The notes under the pieces are model-generated. The model ran no database searches and was not told the origin of the DNA. It worked only from the letters and a program-made list of their open reading frames with translations. A program made the position numbers and the translations under genes. A stretch of 49,995 nt of DNA, taken from contig NZ_AJLK01000153.1 in assembly GCF_000317205.1 (NCBI RefSeq), forward strand, positions 1-49,995. Reading direction: 5' to 3'. This DNA is from Fischerella muscicola PCC 7414. Its GTDB lineage: Bacteria; Cyanobacteriota; Cyanobacteriia; Cyanobacteriales; Nostocaceae. Each line of letters starts with the position of its first letter. Position 1 is the stretch's first letter. Positions 16,940-26,558 of this stretch are shown here, piece by piece.

Positions 16940-17937
16940 TAGAAAATAACCAATATCCAAATACGAATAATTTTTCGGGAGAACCCCTTGTAAGTGTGGT
17001 TATACCAACTTACAATCGCGCAAATTTAATTAGGCACACTTTAAATAGTGCTATCAGGCAATCCTACAAAAATTTAGAGATTATTATCATTGATGATGGC
17101 TCCGTAGACAACACCGAAGAAGTTGTAAAAGCTATTGGTGATTCTAGGATTAGATATATTCGTCTCCCAAACAATAGTGGAGGCTCGGTTGCCCGCAATA
17201 CTGGTATTGAAAATGCTAGAGGAGAGTATATTGCATTTTTGGATTCAGATGACCTCTGGATACCTGAAAAAATAGAATTGCAACTGGCTTCAATTCAGAA
17301 ACATCCTAATCCTCAAAAAGTAGTTTGTCATACTCAAATAGTTTTTAGTTTCACAAGAGTGTCTAGCTATGATCAACTTGCAATTAACACTGAAACTTTA
17401 CATATAGTTCCAGAAAAAGGTAAGGGTGAAGTAGAAACTATAGCAGACTATCTATTTTGCCATCATGGGGAACTTCACACAAGCTCTTTGATGATGCACC
17501 GATCGCTTGCTTTAGCAGCTCGTTTTCGTCCAGGTTTAAAAAGACACCAAGACTGGGATTTCTGCTTCAGACTTGAAGCTCAAGGAGCAATTTTTACCTT
17601 CATCAAAAAACCTTTAGTAATTTGGAATGCCGATCCACGCAAAGATCGCATATCGAGAATGCCTGATTATCAAATATCAGTAAACTGGATTCGTGAGTAT
17701 CAGTCCTCGATATCATCCAGAGCAAGTACAGGTTTTATGCTCACACAAGTACTCCCTTTTTTAATTGAAAGAGGAGAAAAGTTGTATGCACAGAAAATAA
17801 TATTAAATGCGTTAATTTATAGATTAATATCCCTAAAGGATTTCAAAAAATTAACATTTTCTGCTTGGAGAATTTGGGGTATGCGAAAACGAGTAAGACT
17901 GATGCTAAAAAATATATTTTTTGTGCTAGCTAAATAA
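16930..17937 (+). CDS. Family 2 glycosyltransferase
   Basis: 335 aa. GT-A signatures: VVIPTYNRANLI, IIDDGSVDNTEE, and LDSDDLW as the metal-binding DxD. RHQDWDFCFRLEAQG near 205 is the usual acceptor-side acidic block. No membrane helices, so it is a cytosolic or peripheral enzyme of glycan assembly. It overlaps the preceding GT2 gene by 10 nt and is followed 26 nt later by a GT4 gene. Sugar specificity is not readable. Confidence 0.87.
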   Translation: MELIENNQYPNTNNFSGEPLVSVVIPTYNRANLIRHTLNSAIRQSYKNLEIIIIDDGSVDNTEEVVKAIGDSRIRYIRLPNNSGGSVARNTGIENARGEYIAFLDSDDLWIPEKIELQLASIQKHPNPQKVVCHTQIVFSFTRVSSYDQLAINTETLHIVPEKGKGEVETIADYLFCHHGELHTSSLMMHRSLALAARFRPGLKRHQDWDFCFRLEAQGAIFTFIKKPLVIWNADPRKDRISRMPDYQISVNWIREYQSSISSRASTGFMLTQVLPFLIERGEKLYAQKIILNALIYRLISLKDFKKLTFSAWRIWGMRKRVRLMLKNIFFVLAK

Positions 17938-17963
17938 ATTTCAATAGTAATTATTCTGGATAT

Positions 17964-19226
17964 ATGAAAGTAGCTATTATTAGCAAATCTGATAGAAAAG
18001 GGGGTGGGGCAAGCAGAGTTGCTGAGGATCTCGCTATTTGGTTAAATGATGCAGGGCATCCAACCGATCATTTTATTGCCTTTAATTTCAAAGAACCTCT
18101 TTCATTTCAATACAGTCTTTATGGAGAAGGTCTTAAATTTAGATTATGTAAAACTATTCATAGAAAAACGAATAAATATGGTTTTCGAGAGTTACTGCCC
18201 GTTGAGTACTGGTTTAATATCAACGCAATTCTCGATGATTACGATATAGTCCATTTTCATGATTTATATACTGCTATATCTCCAGTAACTTTAGCTCTAG
18301 CTTCTCGACGCAAACCGACATTTTTCACGGTACATGATTGTTCTGCTTTTACTGGCGGTTGTCTTTATCCAATGGGGTGTGAAAAGTTTGCTAGCTATTG
18401 TCACAAATGTCCCCAATTATCTCAAGATGGATGGAAAAATCAGCTACGCGATCGCACACGAGAAGTTCAAGCAATCAAAAGATGGGTTGCGGGAAAATTT
18501 AATATTCGCTATGTCTTTCCCAGCCACTGGATGCTTCAGGAGGCTCAAAAAGCTCTCAAATTTAAATCTTTACCTGTGGTTATTCCTAATGGTTTGGATT
18601 TAAGTTTTTTCCCGATGGTGAAAAAAGTAGACGCAAAAATTAGTTTAGGTATTCCAGAGAATCGCCGAGTAGTTGCAATTTCTGCCCATGTTCTTGACGA
18701 TCCTCGTAAAGGTGTAAAGTATGCGATCGCAGCACTTCAAAGTATAGGTGATTTATCTCCATTTGTAATAGTTGTAGGACTTTGCAACGATGAGTTAAAG
18801 CACTCACTTAAGGGACTTGAATACAAAGAGATGGGTTATATTTCCGACCCTCATTTATTAGCAAAAGTCTACTCAGCAGCAGACGTTATGCTTTTTTGTA
18901 CCCTTGCTGATAACCTACCACTTACTGTTCTAGAAGCAATGGCTGCATCTACTCCAGTCGTTGGTTTTTCTACAGGAGGTGTACCAGAGATTATCCAAAA
19001 TGGACACAACGGTATTTTGGTTGAACCTACTAACCAACAAGCCCTAAATCAAGCCTTGCGCCAAGTATTATCAGCTTCTGATTTGGAAGCAATCGGTCAG
19101 CAAGCAAGAAGAGATATTGAAAATAAATTTTCAAGAACCGTTTTTCTAGAAAAGCATCTACAACTCTATCAGAATTCTGAGGATTTATTGTCATTGAGCA
19201 ATAGTCCGTTGTATCAAAAAGCCTGA
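17964..19226 (+). CDS. Family 4 glycosyltransferase (WcaC-like)
   Basis: 420 aa GT-B enzyme. The N-terminal domain opens with KVAIISKSDRKGGGASRVA, and a Cys-rich insert (GGCLYPMGCEKF ... CHKCPQ, about 135-150) may bind a metal and is found in a subset of colanic-acid-type GT4 proteins. The C-terminal domain has DNLPLTVLEAMAASTPVVGF, the E-x7-E retaining motif, and GGVPEII. It probably transfers one sugar of the repeat unit with retention of configuration. Third in a run of closely spaced GT genes. Confidence 0.87.
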   Translation: MKVAIISKSDRKGGGASRVAEDLAIWLNDAGHPTDHFIAFNFKEPLSFQYSLYGEGLKFRLCKTIHRKTNKYGFRELLPVEYWFNINAILDDYDIVHFHDLYTAISPVTLALASRRKPTFFTVHDCSAFTGGCLYPMGCEKFASYCHKCPQLSQDGWKNQLRDRTREVQAIKRWVAGKFNIRYVFPSHWMLQEAQKALKFKSLPVVIPNGLDLSFFPMVKKVDAKISLGIPENRRVVAISAHVLDDPRKGVKYAIAALQSIGDLSPFVIVVGLCNDELKHSLKGLEYKEMGYISDPHLLAKVYSAADVMLFCTLADNLPLTVLEAMAASTPVVGFSTGGVPEIIQNGHNGILVEPTNQQALNQALRQVLSASDLEAIGQQARRDIENKFSRTVFLEKHLQLYQNSEDLLSLSNSPLYQKA

Positions 19227-19291
19227 AATAAATCCACAAGTCAAGCCTTGTATTTTTTGTTGAATCCTTTAGCAGCATTGGTGAGACTCTG

Positions 19292-21325
19292 ATGAAAAAG
19301 ATTGTTTACTCCTTTGACGTGTTTGATACATCCATAACCAGAATTTGGGCAAAACCAACAGACCTATTCTGGGAATTAGGTGATCAACTCCGACAAGAAA
19401 ATTTAATTCAAATTTCACCTGAATCTTGGTCTCACCTAAGAATGGAGGCTGAAAGAATTGTCAGAGAAACAGGGCCTGTTTATGAAGTCAAACTAGACGA
19501 AATATATGAACACATCGCTCGTTCCTTAAATTGGTCAACCGCTGAAGTTGAAAGAGCAAAACAAAAAGAAATAGAAATAGAGCTATTGAGTTTGCGTCCA
19601 GTACCCGCCATCCAAAAGCGCATTCAGTCGCTCTATCAAGCAAATGAACGAGTAATTTATATTTCCGATATGTATCTGCCGGAAGAAGTTATTCGGAATT
19701 TTTTGAAAGAAAACAAAGTGTGGACTCCAGGTAGTACTTTATACGTTTCAGCTGAAACAAGAATCAATAAAGGAAGTGGTGAGTTATTTAAATACTGTTT
19801 AGCACAAGAAGCAGTCAAGCCATCGCAGTTGAAACATGTCGGAGATAATCGACAAGCAGATGTAAAAGTTCCAAAAAAACTTGGTATTTCAGTTGAATAT
19901 TTTACTCAAGCTCACCTTAATCGCTACGAACAACTAATCGCACAAGCAACTCAATTTCCCCTAAAGTTTAGATCCCTACTCGCTGGTGCGAGTAGGTTGA
20001 CTCGTTTGCAGTCTCAAGAAACAAGTCCTCATAAAAAAGTTATTTGGGAGACGACAGCAAGTGCGATCGCTCCAACGTTGTTCGGTTTTGTGTACTGGTG
20101 CTTAGTCGAAGCGCAAAAAAGAGGGATCCAAAGATTATACTTTGTTGCCAGAGATGGGCAGATATTGCATAAGATCGCTCAAGTTATTTGCCGAAATTGG
20201 GGATTTGCAATTGACTGCCGTTATTTATATGGTTCGCGGCACGCATGGTACATGCCTGCAATTCAAGAAATTAGTGAAGCAGAACTTGATTGGATTTTGG
20301 TTTCTACTGGTTCATTTGATCGCTTTTTATCAATTCGCTCCTTGTGCGATCGCGTTAACATATCACCTGAGCAACTTAAAGATGTGTTGAGTCGTTACGG
20401 CTTTGCAGCCGAAAAATGGGATCTCAACCTCAAGCAGCACGAACGCAACTTGATGCGGAATATTTTTACTGAGAAGGAAGTTACCGATCTGATCGTTGCG
20501 ACTGCTGCTAATTATCGCGAAAAAGCAATTGGTTATTTCCGTCAAGAAGGGATAGGCGATGGAGTTCCCTTTGGTTTTGTCGATATTGGTTGGAGTGGAC
20601 GCACACAACGCTCTTTGAGTAAATTACTCAACATTGCTGGTATTTATCCTGAATCTGGCATCTATGGTTTTTACTTTGCGCTGCAAGAACGGGTTAAGCC
20701 ATTTCAGGAAGACCAATCACTTGCTTATTTTTATGATGTAGACCAACCATCTGGCGATCGCTATTTTCTCTGTAAGTACAGATGCTTATTCGAGCTGTTC
20801 ATGTCGGCAGATCATGGTAGCACTACTAGATATGAACAACGCGATAACAAGTATCTACCCGTCCTTCGTCAGCCGAAAAACGAAGAAGCAATTAATTGGG
20901 GGTTATCTGTTTTGCAGAGTGCTGCGGTTGAATTTGCAAAGCAACTAACGACTAATTTGGAGGCACAAGAATGTACAACTGATCTTTTTGATGAGGCTAC
21001 TGAAATTTTGTCAAGAGAGCTTGTCTTACAACCTTCCTATCAGGAAGCAGAAGTATTTGGCTCCTTTGTTATGGCTGGAGATATAACTGAAAATAGCTTC
21101 TATGAATTAGCACCAATTTACAGTTTGATTGACTGGTGTAAGTTGCTGCTTTTTAGTAAGCATCCACATCCAGATGCCTGGTTTACTGCTTCAGTTGTCA
21201 GAGCTAATCCAATTATGAAAACCTTGTTTGGAGTCAAAACAGTTAATAAGATCCGTCAAATTAGGAGAAAATTTATCAAGCCGAAGCTCACTAATTCAAC
21301 TCAACAACTCAGCCAACCTACCTAA
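19292..21325 (+). CDS. Large HAD-superfamily protein of a glycan cluster (COG5610-type)
   Basis: 677 aa, two regions. Residues 1 to about 220 form a HAD fold: nucleophile D9 in SFDVFDT, motif II Ser in VIYISDMYLP (near 124), a Lys in RINKGSGE, and GDNRQAD as the acidic motif IV. The residue at +2 to the nucleophile is Phe rather than the Asp typical of phosphatases, so simple phosphatase activity should not be assumed. Residues about 230-677 form a family-specific region with no domain I can name. Such proteins recur in bacterial surface-glycan loci, where their reaction is not established. It could be a large bifunctional enzyme. Start ATG at 19292. Confidence 0.75.
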   Translation: MKKIVYSFDVFDTSITRIWAKPTDLFWELGDQLRQENLIQISPESWSHLRMEAERIVRETGPVYEVKLDEIYEHIARSLNWSTAEVERAKQKEIEIELLSLRPVPAIQKRIQSLYQANERVIYISDMYLPEEVIRNFLKENKVWTPGSTLYVSAETRINKGSGELFKYCLAQEAVKPSQLKHVGDNRQADVKVPKKLGISVEYFTQAHLNRYEQLIAQATQFPLKFRSLLAGASRLTRLQSQETSPHKKVIWETTASAIAPTLFGFVYWCLVEAQKRGIQRLYFVARDGQILHKIAQVICRNWGFAIDCRYLYGSRHAWYMPAIQEISEAELDWILVSTGSFDRFLSIRSLCDRVNISPEQLKDVLSRYGFAAEKWDLNLKQHERNLMRNIFTEKEVTDLIVATAANYREKAIGYFRQEGIGDGVPFGFVDIGWSGRTQRSLSKLLNIAGIYPESGIYGFYFALQERVKPFQEDQSLAYFYDVDQPSGDRYFLCKYRCLFELFMSADHGSTTRYEQRDNKYLPVLRQPKNEEAINWGLSVLQSAAVEFAKQLTTNLEAQECTTDLFDEATEILSRELVLQPSYQEAEVFGSFVMAGDITENSFYELAPIYSLIDWCKLLLFSKHPHPDAWFTASVVRANPIMKTLFGVKTVNKIRQIRRKFIKPKLTNSTQQLSQPT

Positions 21326-21394
21326 AATCAGCTTGGAGTTATCGTTTTCTCTAGAGATCAATCTACCCCACCTTAGTTCTTAAGAGCATACAGC

Positions 21395-21784
21395 ATGTAC
21401 ATCAATACAGAGCTGAAACCACAAGGAAACAATTTGAGGTTAGAAACTATTGCACAGAAAGTTCAGTCAGAAGCAAAAAATTGCCAGGGCAATAGTTTGG
21501 CATTACTTGCATTGCTACGGTTGCTAGAGAGTTTACATCGAGAAATTCGAGATAGCCTATTTCTGGAATCTTTGCCAAGCGATCGTCAGGCTCTTTACAC
21601 CCTTTTAAAAAATATTGAGGAGGAAGGTGGTTGGCCATATATTCATCGTCTGAAATTACAATCTCTACTAGAAAATTTAGCAGAAAACACTTTTACTGAG
21701 TTAGAAATTGAAAAAAATACACAAAGTTTAATTGAGTGTGAAAGTTCAAAACCTCTTAGTCTCAAACAAGGAGAAATTCTGTGA
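21395..21784 (+). CDS. Small hypothetical protein coupled to Glf
   Basis: 129 aa, mainly helical by composition (Leu, Glu, Gln-rich), no signal peptide or membrane segment. It contains LLRLLESLHREIRDSLFLESLP and a SDRQALYTLLKNIEEEGGWPYI stretch. Its stop overlaps the GTG start of the next gene by 4 nt (GTGA), so it is translated together with UDP-galactopyranose mutase. I do not recognise the family. It may be a small helper of the adjacent HAD protein or mutase, but no function can be given. Confidence 0.65.
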   Translation: MYINTELKPQGNNLRLETIAQKVQSEAKNCQGNSLALLALLRLLESLHREIRDSLFLESLPSDRQALYTLLKNIEEEGGWPYIHRLKLQSLLENLAENTFTELEIEKNTQSLIECESSKPLSLKQGEIL

Positions 21785-22908
21785 AATTTGATTGGTTAAT
21801 AATAGGGGCTGGATATTCTGCCTGTGTGCTGGCTGAGAGAATTGCCACTCAACTTGCACAGAGAGTCTTAATTGTAGAACGACGAGATCACATTGGTGGG
21901 AATGCCTACGATTACTACAATGAACATGGCATCTTAGTACATAAATACGGCCCCCATATTTTTCACACCAAATCTAAAAAAGTTTGGGATTATCTCTCAC
22001 AATTTACAGAGTGGAGACATTACTATCACCATGTGCTTGGAGTGTTAGAAGGTAAAAAAGTCCCTATCCCTTTTAATTTGAATTCCCTCTATGCTCTTTT
22101 CCCACCAAAATATGCAGAAAAGTTAGAAAACTTGCTTCTAGAAAACTTTGGTTTTGGAGTCAAAGTACCCATTTTAAAACTACGTGAAAGTGCTAGTGGA
22201 GATCTAACTTTTTTAGCTGATTACATCTATGAAAATGTCTTCCTGCGCTACACAATGAAGCAGTGGGGAGTCAAACCAGAAGAACTTGATCGGGGAGTCA
22301 CAGGACGTGTTCCAGTCTATATCAGTCGGGATAACCGTTATTTTCAAGACCCCTACCAAGCCATGCCCAAGCTTGGCTATACTGAGATGTTTCGCCGAAT
22401 GTTAGCTCATCCCAACATCAAGGTACTTCTCAACACAGATTACCGCGAAATTATCAATGACGTTCAATTCAATCGGATCATTTGCACTGGCCCGATTGAT
22501 ACATTCTTTGATTACATGTATGGTGAATTGCCATACCGTAGTATACATTTTGAGTTTCAGACATTAGACCAGGAGTGGTATCAGGAGGTTGGAACAGTCA
22601 ATTACCCCAACGACTACGATATCACCCGGATCACCGAACAGAAATATTTGTCAGGACAAACCTCACCCAAAACTACCTTGGTGATGGAATACCCTCAAGC
22701 TTATGTACCAGGGAAAAATGACCCTTATTATCCCATTCTGAATGAAGAAAATCGTGAGCGTCTTGACCTTTACCTTAAAGAAGTAGAGAAATTAAACGGA
22801 ACAGTAATTTTTGCAGGAAGGCTTGCAGATTATAAGTACTACGATATGGATCAAGCTGTATTAAGAGCGCTTGGTCTGTTTGAAAGGGAAATAGCAACTA
22901 TTATTTAG
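21781..22908 (+). CDS. glf: UDP-galactopyranose mutase
   Basis: 375 aa flavoenzyme that interconverts UDP-galactopyranose and UDP-galactofuranose, giving Galf units to the glycan. It shows the FAD-binding LIIGAGYSACVLAE motif near the start, RDHIGGNAYDYYNE, the KYGPHIFHT substrate/FAD segment, FNLNSLYALF, the RYTMKQWG block, RVPVYISRDNRYF, and the C-terminal GRLADYKYYDMDQAV, all diagnostic of bacterial Glf. Length matches the family (about 370-390). Translation starts at a GTG overlapping the stop of the small upstream gene. The glycan made here therefore probably contains galactofuranose, unless the nucleotide sugar is used elsewhere. Confidence 0.95.
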   Translation: MKFDWLIIGAGYSACVLAERIATQLAQRVLIVERRDHIGGNAYDYYNEHGILVHKYGPHIFHTKSKKVWDYLSQFTEWRHYYHHVLGVLEGKKVPIPFNLNSLYALFPPKYAEKLENLLLENFGFGVKVPILKLRESASGDLTFLADYIYENVFLRYTMKQWGVKPEELDRGVTGRVPVYISRDNRYFQDPYQAMPKLGYTEMFRRMLAHPNIKVLLNTDYREIINDVQFNRIICTGPIDTFFDYMYGELPYRSIHFEFQTLDQEWYQEVGTVNYPNDYDITRITEQKYLSGQTSPKTTLVMEYPQAYVPGKNDPYYPILNEENRERLDLYLKEVEKLNGTVIFAGRLADYKYYDMDQAVLRALGLFEREIATII

Positions 22909-22990
22909 GATTTATTCTAAATCCTAAACTAATTTGATAGAGCATTTGTCTTTTTCATCAATTACACACCAGACGAACTTAGCAATTAAG

Positions 22991-24013
22991 ATGACAAAAA
23001 CTAAATCAAAACAACTGCCTCAGAACCAATATTCCCGGCTTCCAAAAGTACCTATCACACATGAAGGTAATACTAGCTTGTTAATGAAATGGATAACATG
23101 GTTAAACTTTAATGGCGCTTACAAATTCATTGACAGAAGCAAGGGTAGTCAGCGTCTTCTCGTCATACTTGCTGGTTATAAAGATTTTCTTTGGCCTTTA
23201 ACTTTAAATAGAATAGCCAAGTTTATTCCATCAGATATTGATGTGTGTATAGCTTCTTCTGGCTTGTATGTTGCTCCCTTAGCACAATTAGCAGAAAATT
23301 TGGGCTGGTCATATCTTTATACAAAAGACAACAAAGTAGCGCTTGTACAAAACTTAGCAATAGCTAACCATCCACAAGCAAAATGGATTTATAAATTAGA
23401 CGAAGATATTTTTATATCTGAGGGATTTTTTGATTCTCTACAGGAAGGATATTTGCGTATTAAGAAAGAAGGTTTGTACTATCCTGGAGTTTGCGCTCCC
23501 ATTTTGAATATCAATGGTTATTCTTACATTAATTTTCTAAAAATTATTGCTGCTGAAAAAGAATATAAAGATAAATTCGGCGAACTTATACATGCTGCTA
23601 GTGATATTAAAGCACAATCTGATGGAGAAGCAGCTAAGTGGTTGTGGAAAAAAAGTCTGCCGTTTGATGAAATAGCTAGTTACATCAAAGCACAACCTTT
23701 TAGTTACTCACCAGTACCGCATCGATTCAGTATAGGAGCTATTTTATTTGAAAAGGAACTTTGGGAAAGAATTGGTGGCTTACGAACTTCTTTTTCTCAA
23801 GGTGGCCTTGGGCTAGATGAGTCACATTTATGTAAGGATTGTATGAACTTGTCTAGACCCATTATTGTCCTCCACAACGTATTTGCTGGACACTTCTCAT
23901 TTCGACCTCAAGAAGCTGCGATGAGAGAATATTTGCAAGAAATATATCCTCAACTTTCTTTAGAGACAATCCCAGCAGAAGCTAGAGAGGTATTATCAAG
24001 TCAAGCAAAATAA
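22991..24013 (+). CDS. Putative GT-A-type glycosyltransferase, family unclear
   Basis: About 340 aa from the ATG at 22991; a TTG 57 nt upstream would extend it, but adds an uncharacteristic leader. It has a GT-A-like core: RLLVILAGYKDFLW, a KWIYKLDEDIFISEGF segment in which DED could bind the metal-nucleotide complex, and a later GGLGLDESHLCKDCM acidic/Cys block. It lies between Glf and two GT2 paralogues, which supports a sugar-transfer role (a galactofuranosyltransferase is one possibility). I do not recognise a numbered GT family with confidence. Confidence 0.65.
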   Translation: MTKTKSKQLPQNQYSRLPKVPITHEGNTSLLMKWITWLNFNGAYKFIDRSKGSQRLLVILAGYKDFLWPLTLNRIAKFIPSDIDVCIASSGLYVAPLAQLAENLGWSYLYTKDNKVALVQNLAIANHPQAKWIYKLDEDIFISEGFFDSLQEGYLRIKKEGLYYPGVCAPILNINGYSYINFLKIIAAEKEYKDKFGELIHAASDIKAQSDGEAAKWLWKKSLPFDEIASYIKAQPFSYSPVPHRFSIGAILFEKELWERIGGLRTSFSQGGLGLDESHLCKDCMNLSRPIIVLHNVFAGHFSFRPQEAAMREYLQEIYPQLSLETIPAEAREVLSSQAK

Positions 24014-24051
24014 CAAAAATTTATAGAGTATTAAATTCAAGAGAAAAGCCA

Positions 24052-25167
24052 ATGCAAGAACTGCAAACTGAAAAACTGCAACCCATTCAAATGTCCCCGC
24101 TTCCTGACAGTCCACTGGTCTCTGTATTAGTTGCTAACTACAACTATGACAGATACATCAGCGAGACTTTAGAAAGTGTCCTTAGCCAGACATATCAAAA
24201 CTTTGAAATCATTGTTTGTGATGATGGTTCTACAGATAACTCTTGTGAAGTCATCAAAACTTATGTAGAGAAAGATTCGAGAATAAAGTTAATTCGCCAA
24301 CAGAACAAGAAAGTGGCTGCTGCCTTAAATACGGCTTATCAAAAAAGTCAGGGGCAGATTATTTGTATCTTGGATGCAGATGATGTTTGGATGCCTAATA
24401 AGCTGCAAAAGGTTTTAGAGGCGTTTAAGTCTAACCCAGAGTGCGGTTTTGTAATTCATAATGTGATTCAAATTGATGAGCATGGAAATTTTATAAAATC
24501 AACTCCTATGTTGGATGGTTTAGCTTCAGGCTGGATGGCAGAATACGCTCTAGAAAATGGTGGATTTGTAGATAAAATACCACCAGCTTCTGCACTAAGT
24601 CTTCGACGTGAAATCACTAGCTTAATTTTTCCTTTAAACGAAGCTATGGTACGCAATACAGACAGTCTTATCTATCGTCTGACACCATTGATCACAGTAA
24701 TTGGGTCTGTACCAGAAGTGCTAAGTCAGTTTCGTTTGCATAGCATAAATCTGACAAGTAACTCATCGTTGTTGAGCATAGAATCTATAGAAAAGGCACA
24801 AGATAGTGCTAGGCTTGTACATCAGGAGCAGAAAAAGTTTCTCAACAAAATTTATGGTGCAGAGATTGCAGAAAGACTAAAGAGTCAGCAGCATAATATA
24901 GCGTTTGTCAATGAGTGCTACTTTCTTGCCCGCCTAAAAGGTGTATCTAAAAGCGATCGCAAGCAAATACATCAGCAACTTATTACTCACCCTGAGTTCG
25001 ATACCACGTTTAGCTGGTTTAAGCCTCATAGATGGGTAGTTCAATGGGATCTGCCAGATCCACTTTTTAACATATTATCCTATCAATTATACGGTCCCAG
25101 TAGGCTCAAACGCTTTATTAAATCGATACTTGGGGAAAGACTAACTGTAAATTCTGTGCGAAAGTAA
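24052..25167 (+). CDS. Family 2 glycosyltransferase, tandem paralogue A
   Basis: 371 aa. GT-A signatures VSVLVANYNYDRYI, VCDDGSTDNS and LDADDVWM (the metal-binding DAD near 103). Conserved acceptor-side region: PPASALSLRREI ... FPLNEAMVRNTDSLIY. It is one of two head-to-tail paralogues; the first 46 nt of both genes are identical and the N-terminal 140 or so residues are largely the same, while the C-terminal half diverges. This points to a duplication followed by specialisation of the acceptor half. Start ATG chosen because the duplicate keeps exactly the same first codons. Confidence 0.87.
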   Translation: MQELQTEKLQPIQMSPLPDSPLVSVLVANYNYDRYISETLESVLSQTYQNFEIIVCDDGSTDNSCEVIKTYVEKDSRIKLIRQQNKKVAAALNTAYQKSQGQIICILDADDVWMPNKLQKVLEAFKSNPECGFVIHNVIQIDEHGNFIKSTPMLDGLASGWMAEYALENGGFVDKIPPASALSLRREITSLIFPLNEAMVRNTDSLIYRLTPLITVIGSVPEVLSQFRLHSINLTSNSSLLSIESIEKAQDSARLVHQEQKKFLNKIYGAEIAERLKSQQHNIAFVNECYFLARLKGVSKSDRKQIHQQLITHPEFDTTFSWFKPHRWVVQWDLPDPLFNILSYQLYGPSRLKRFIKSILGERLTVNSVRK

Positions 25168-25260
25168 ACTAGTTTTCTGCTATTGTCGCAAGCATTTCAA
25201 ATCATAGAATTACTATAAAAACTCATGAGACTAAAATATTTAAGATATGAGGAGTAGATA

Positions 25261-26397
25261 ATGCAAGAACTGCAAACTGAAAAACTGCAACCCATTCAAA
25301 TGTCCCGGCTTCTTGACAACCCATTAGTCTCTGTATTAGTTGCTAATTACAACTATGACAGATACATCAGTGAGACTTTAGAAAGTGTCCTTACCCAGAC
25401 ATATCAAAACTTTGAAATCATTGTTTGTGATGACGGTTCCACTGATAACTCCTGTGACGTCATTGCCAACTACGTTCGTAAGGACTCTAGGATTAAACTC
25501 ATCAGTAAACAAAATGGTGGTGTTGCTAGCGCCTTAAATGCAGCCTACCAGAAGAGTCAAGGTCAAATCATTTGCTTACTAGATGCAGATGATGTCTGGA
25601 TGGATAGGAAGTTGGAAAAGGTTGTGGAGGCTTTTAAGTCTGACTCTCAATATGGCTTTGTCATTCACAACGTCATGCAAATTGATGGGCAAGGAAACTT
25701 TCTCAGACCGACTCCTATGTTTAAGCATTTATCTTCGGGTTGGGTTGCACTTCATGCCTTAGAAAATGGTGGTTTTCCGCAAGATGTACCTCCAGCATCT
25801 GCATTAAGTGTGCGGCGAGAAGTCGCTGAATTTATTTTTCCTCTCAATGAAACGTTTCGGCGTAATGCAGATAGTTTAGTCTCCTTTTTAGCACCATTTA
25901 TTACCGTGATTGCATCTATTCCAGAAGCATTAAGTCAATTTCGCTTTCATGGAGGAAATACAACCAGTCAGGTAAATTTGACAGTAGATACTCTAGAAAG
26001 GGGGCAAAGTGTTGGTGAAGCAATTCACAAAGAACAAAAACAGTTTTTAAGACGTGTTTATGGTGAGGCAGTTGCTCAAAGACTAACAAATTTGAACTGC
26101 AACTTACTATGCTGCCACGATCGCTACTTGATTGCCCGTCTCAAAGGTCTACCAAAGGCACAGACAAAAGAACTTCATCGTCAGCTGGTGAATCATCCAC
26201 AATTTTATACCTGTAATAGCACTCCCCATCAAAAGTGGTTTTTGCAGTGGGGTGAGTATATACCAGATCCTCTGTTTCCCCCTATATTCAAATTCGTTTA
26301 CGGTTCTGGTAGACTAAAACGTTGGGCAAGGAACCTGCTGGCGCGAAGACTCACAACACAATACACACAAGGGCAGTTGTTGATGCAAACAAAATAA
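25261..26397 (+). CDS. Family 2 glycosyltransferase, tandem paralogue B
   Basis: 378 aa. Same architecture as its neighbour: VSVLVANYNYDRYI, DDGSTDNS, LDADDVWM, then PPASALSVRREV and FPLNETFRRNADSLV. The C-terminal third (from about residue 250) differs from paralogue A and ends with QGQLLMQTK. GAGGAGTAG lies a few nt before the ATG. The pair probably adds similar or alternating sugars; which one cannot be told from sequence. The unusually high nucleotide identity at the 5' end suggests recent duplication or gene conversion. Confidence 0.87.
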   Translation: MQELQTEKLQPIQMSRLLDNPLVSVLVANYNYDRYISETLESVLTQTYQNFEIIVCDDGSTDNSCDVIANYVRKDSRIKLISKQNGGVASALNAAYQKSQGQIICLLDADDVWMDRKLEKVVEAFKSDSQYGFVIHNVMQIDGQGNFLRPTPMFKHLSSGWVALHALENGGFPQDVPPASALSVRREVAEFIFPLNETFRRNADSLVSFLAPFITVIASIPEALSQFRFHGGNTTSQVNLTVDTLERGQSVGEAIHKEQKQFLRRVYGEAVAQRLTNLNCNLLCCHDRYLIARLKGLPKAQTKELHRQLVNHPQFYTCNSTPHQKWFLQWGEYIPDPLFPPIFKFVYGSGRLKRWARNLLARRLTTQYTQGQLLMQTK

Positions 26398-26558
26398 CAA
26401 ACTCTAGCTAGCATTTACTTTGTGTAATGCAAAAATGAAACGTTGACAGCTTGAAACAAGAAAGTAAATACCAACCAACCTTTTTATATATTTAGTTAGC
26501 TAAATGCGATGGCCACAAGCGCAATTTAGCTCAAAGCAGTCGCTCAAGAGGATAAAAG

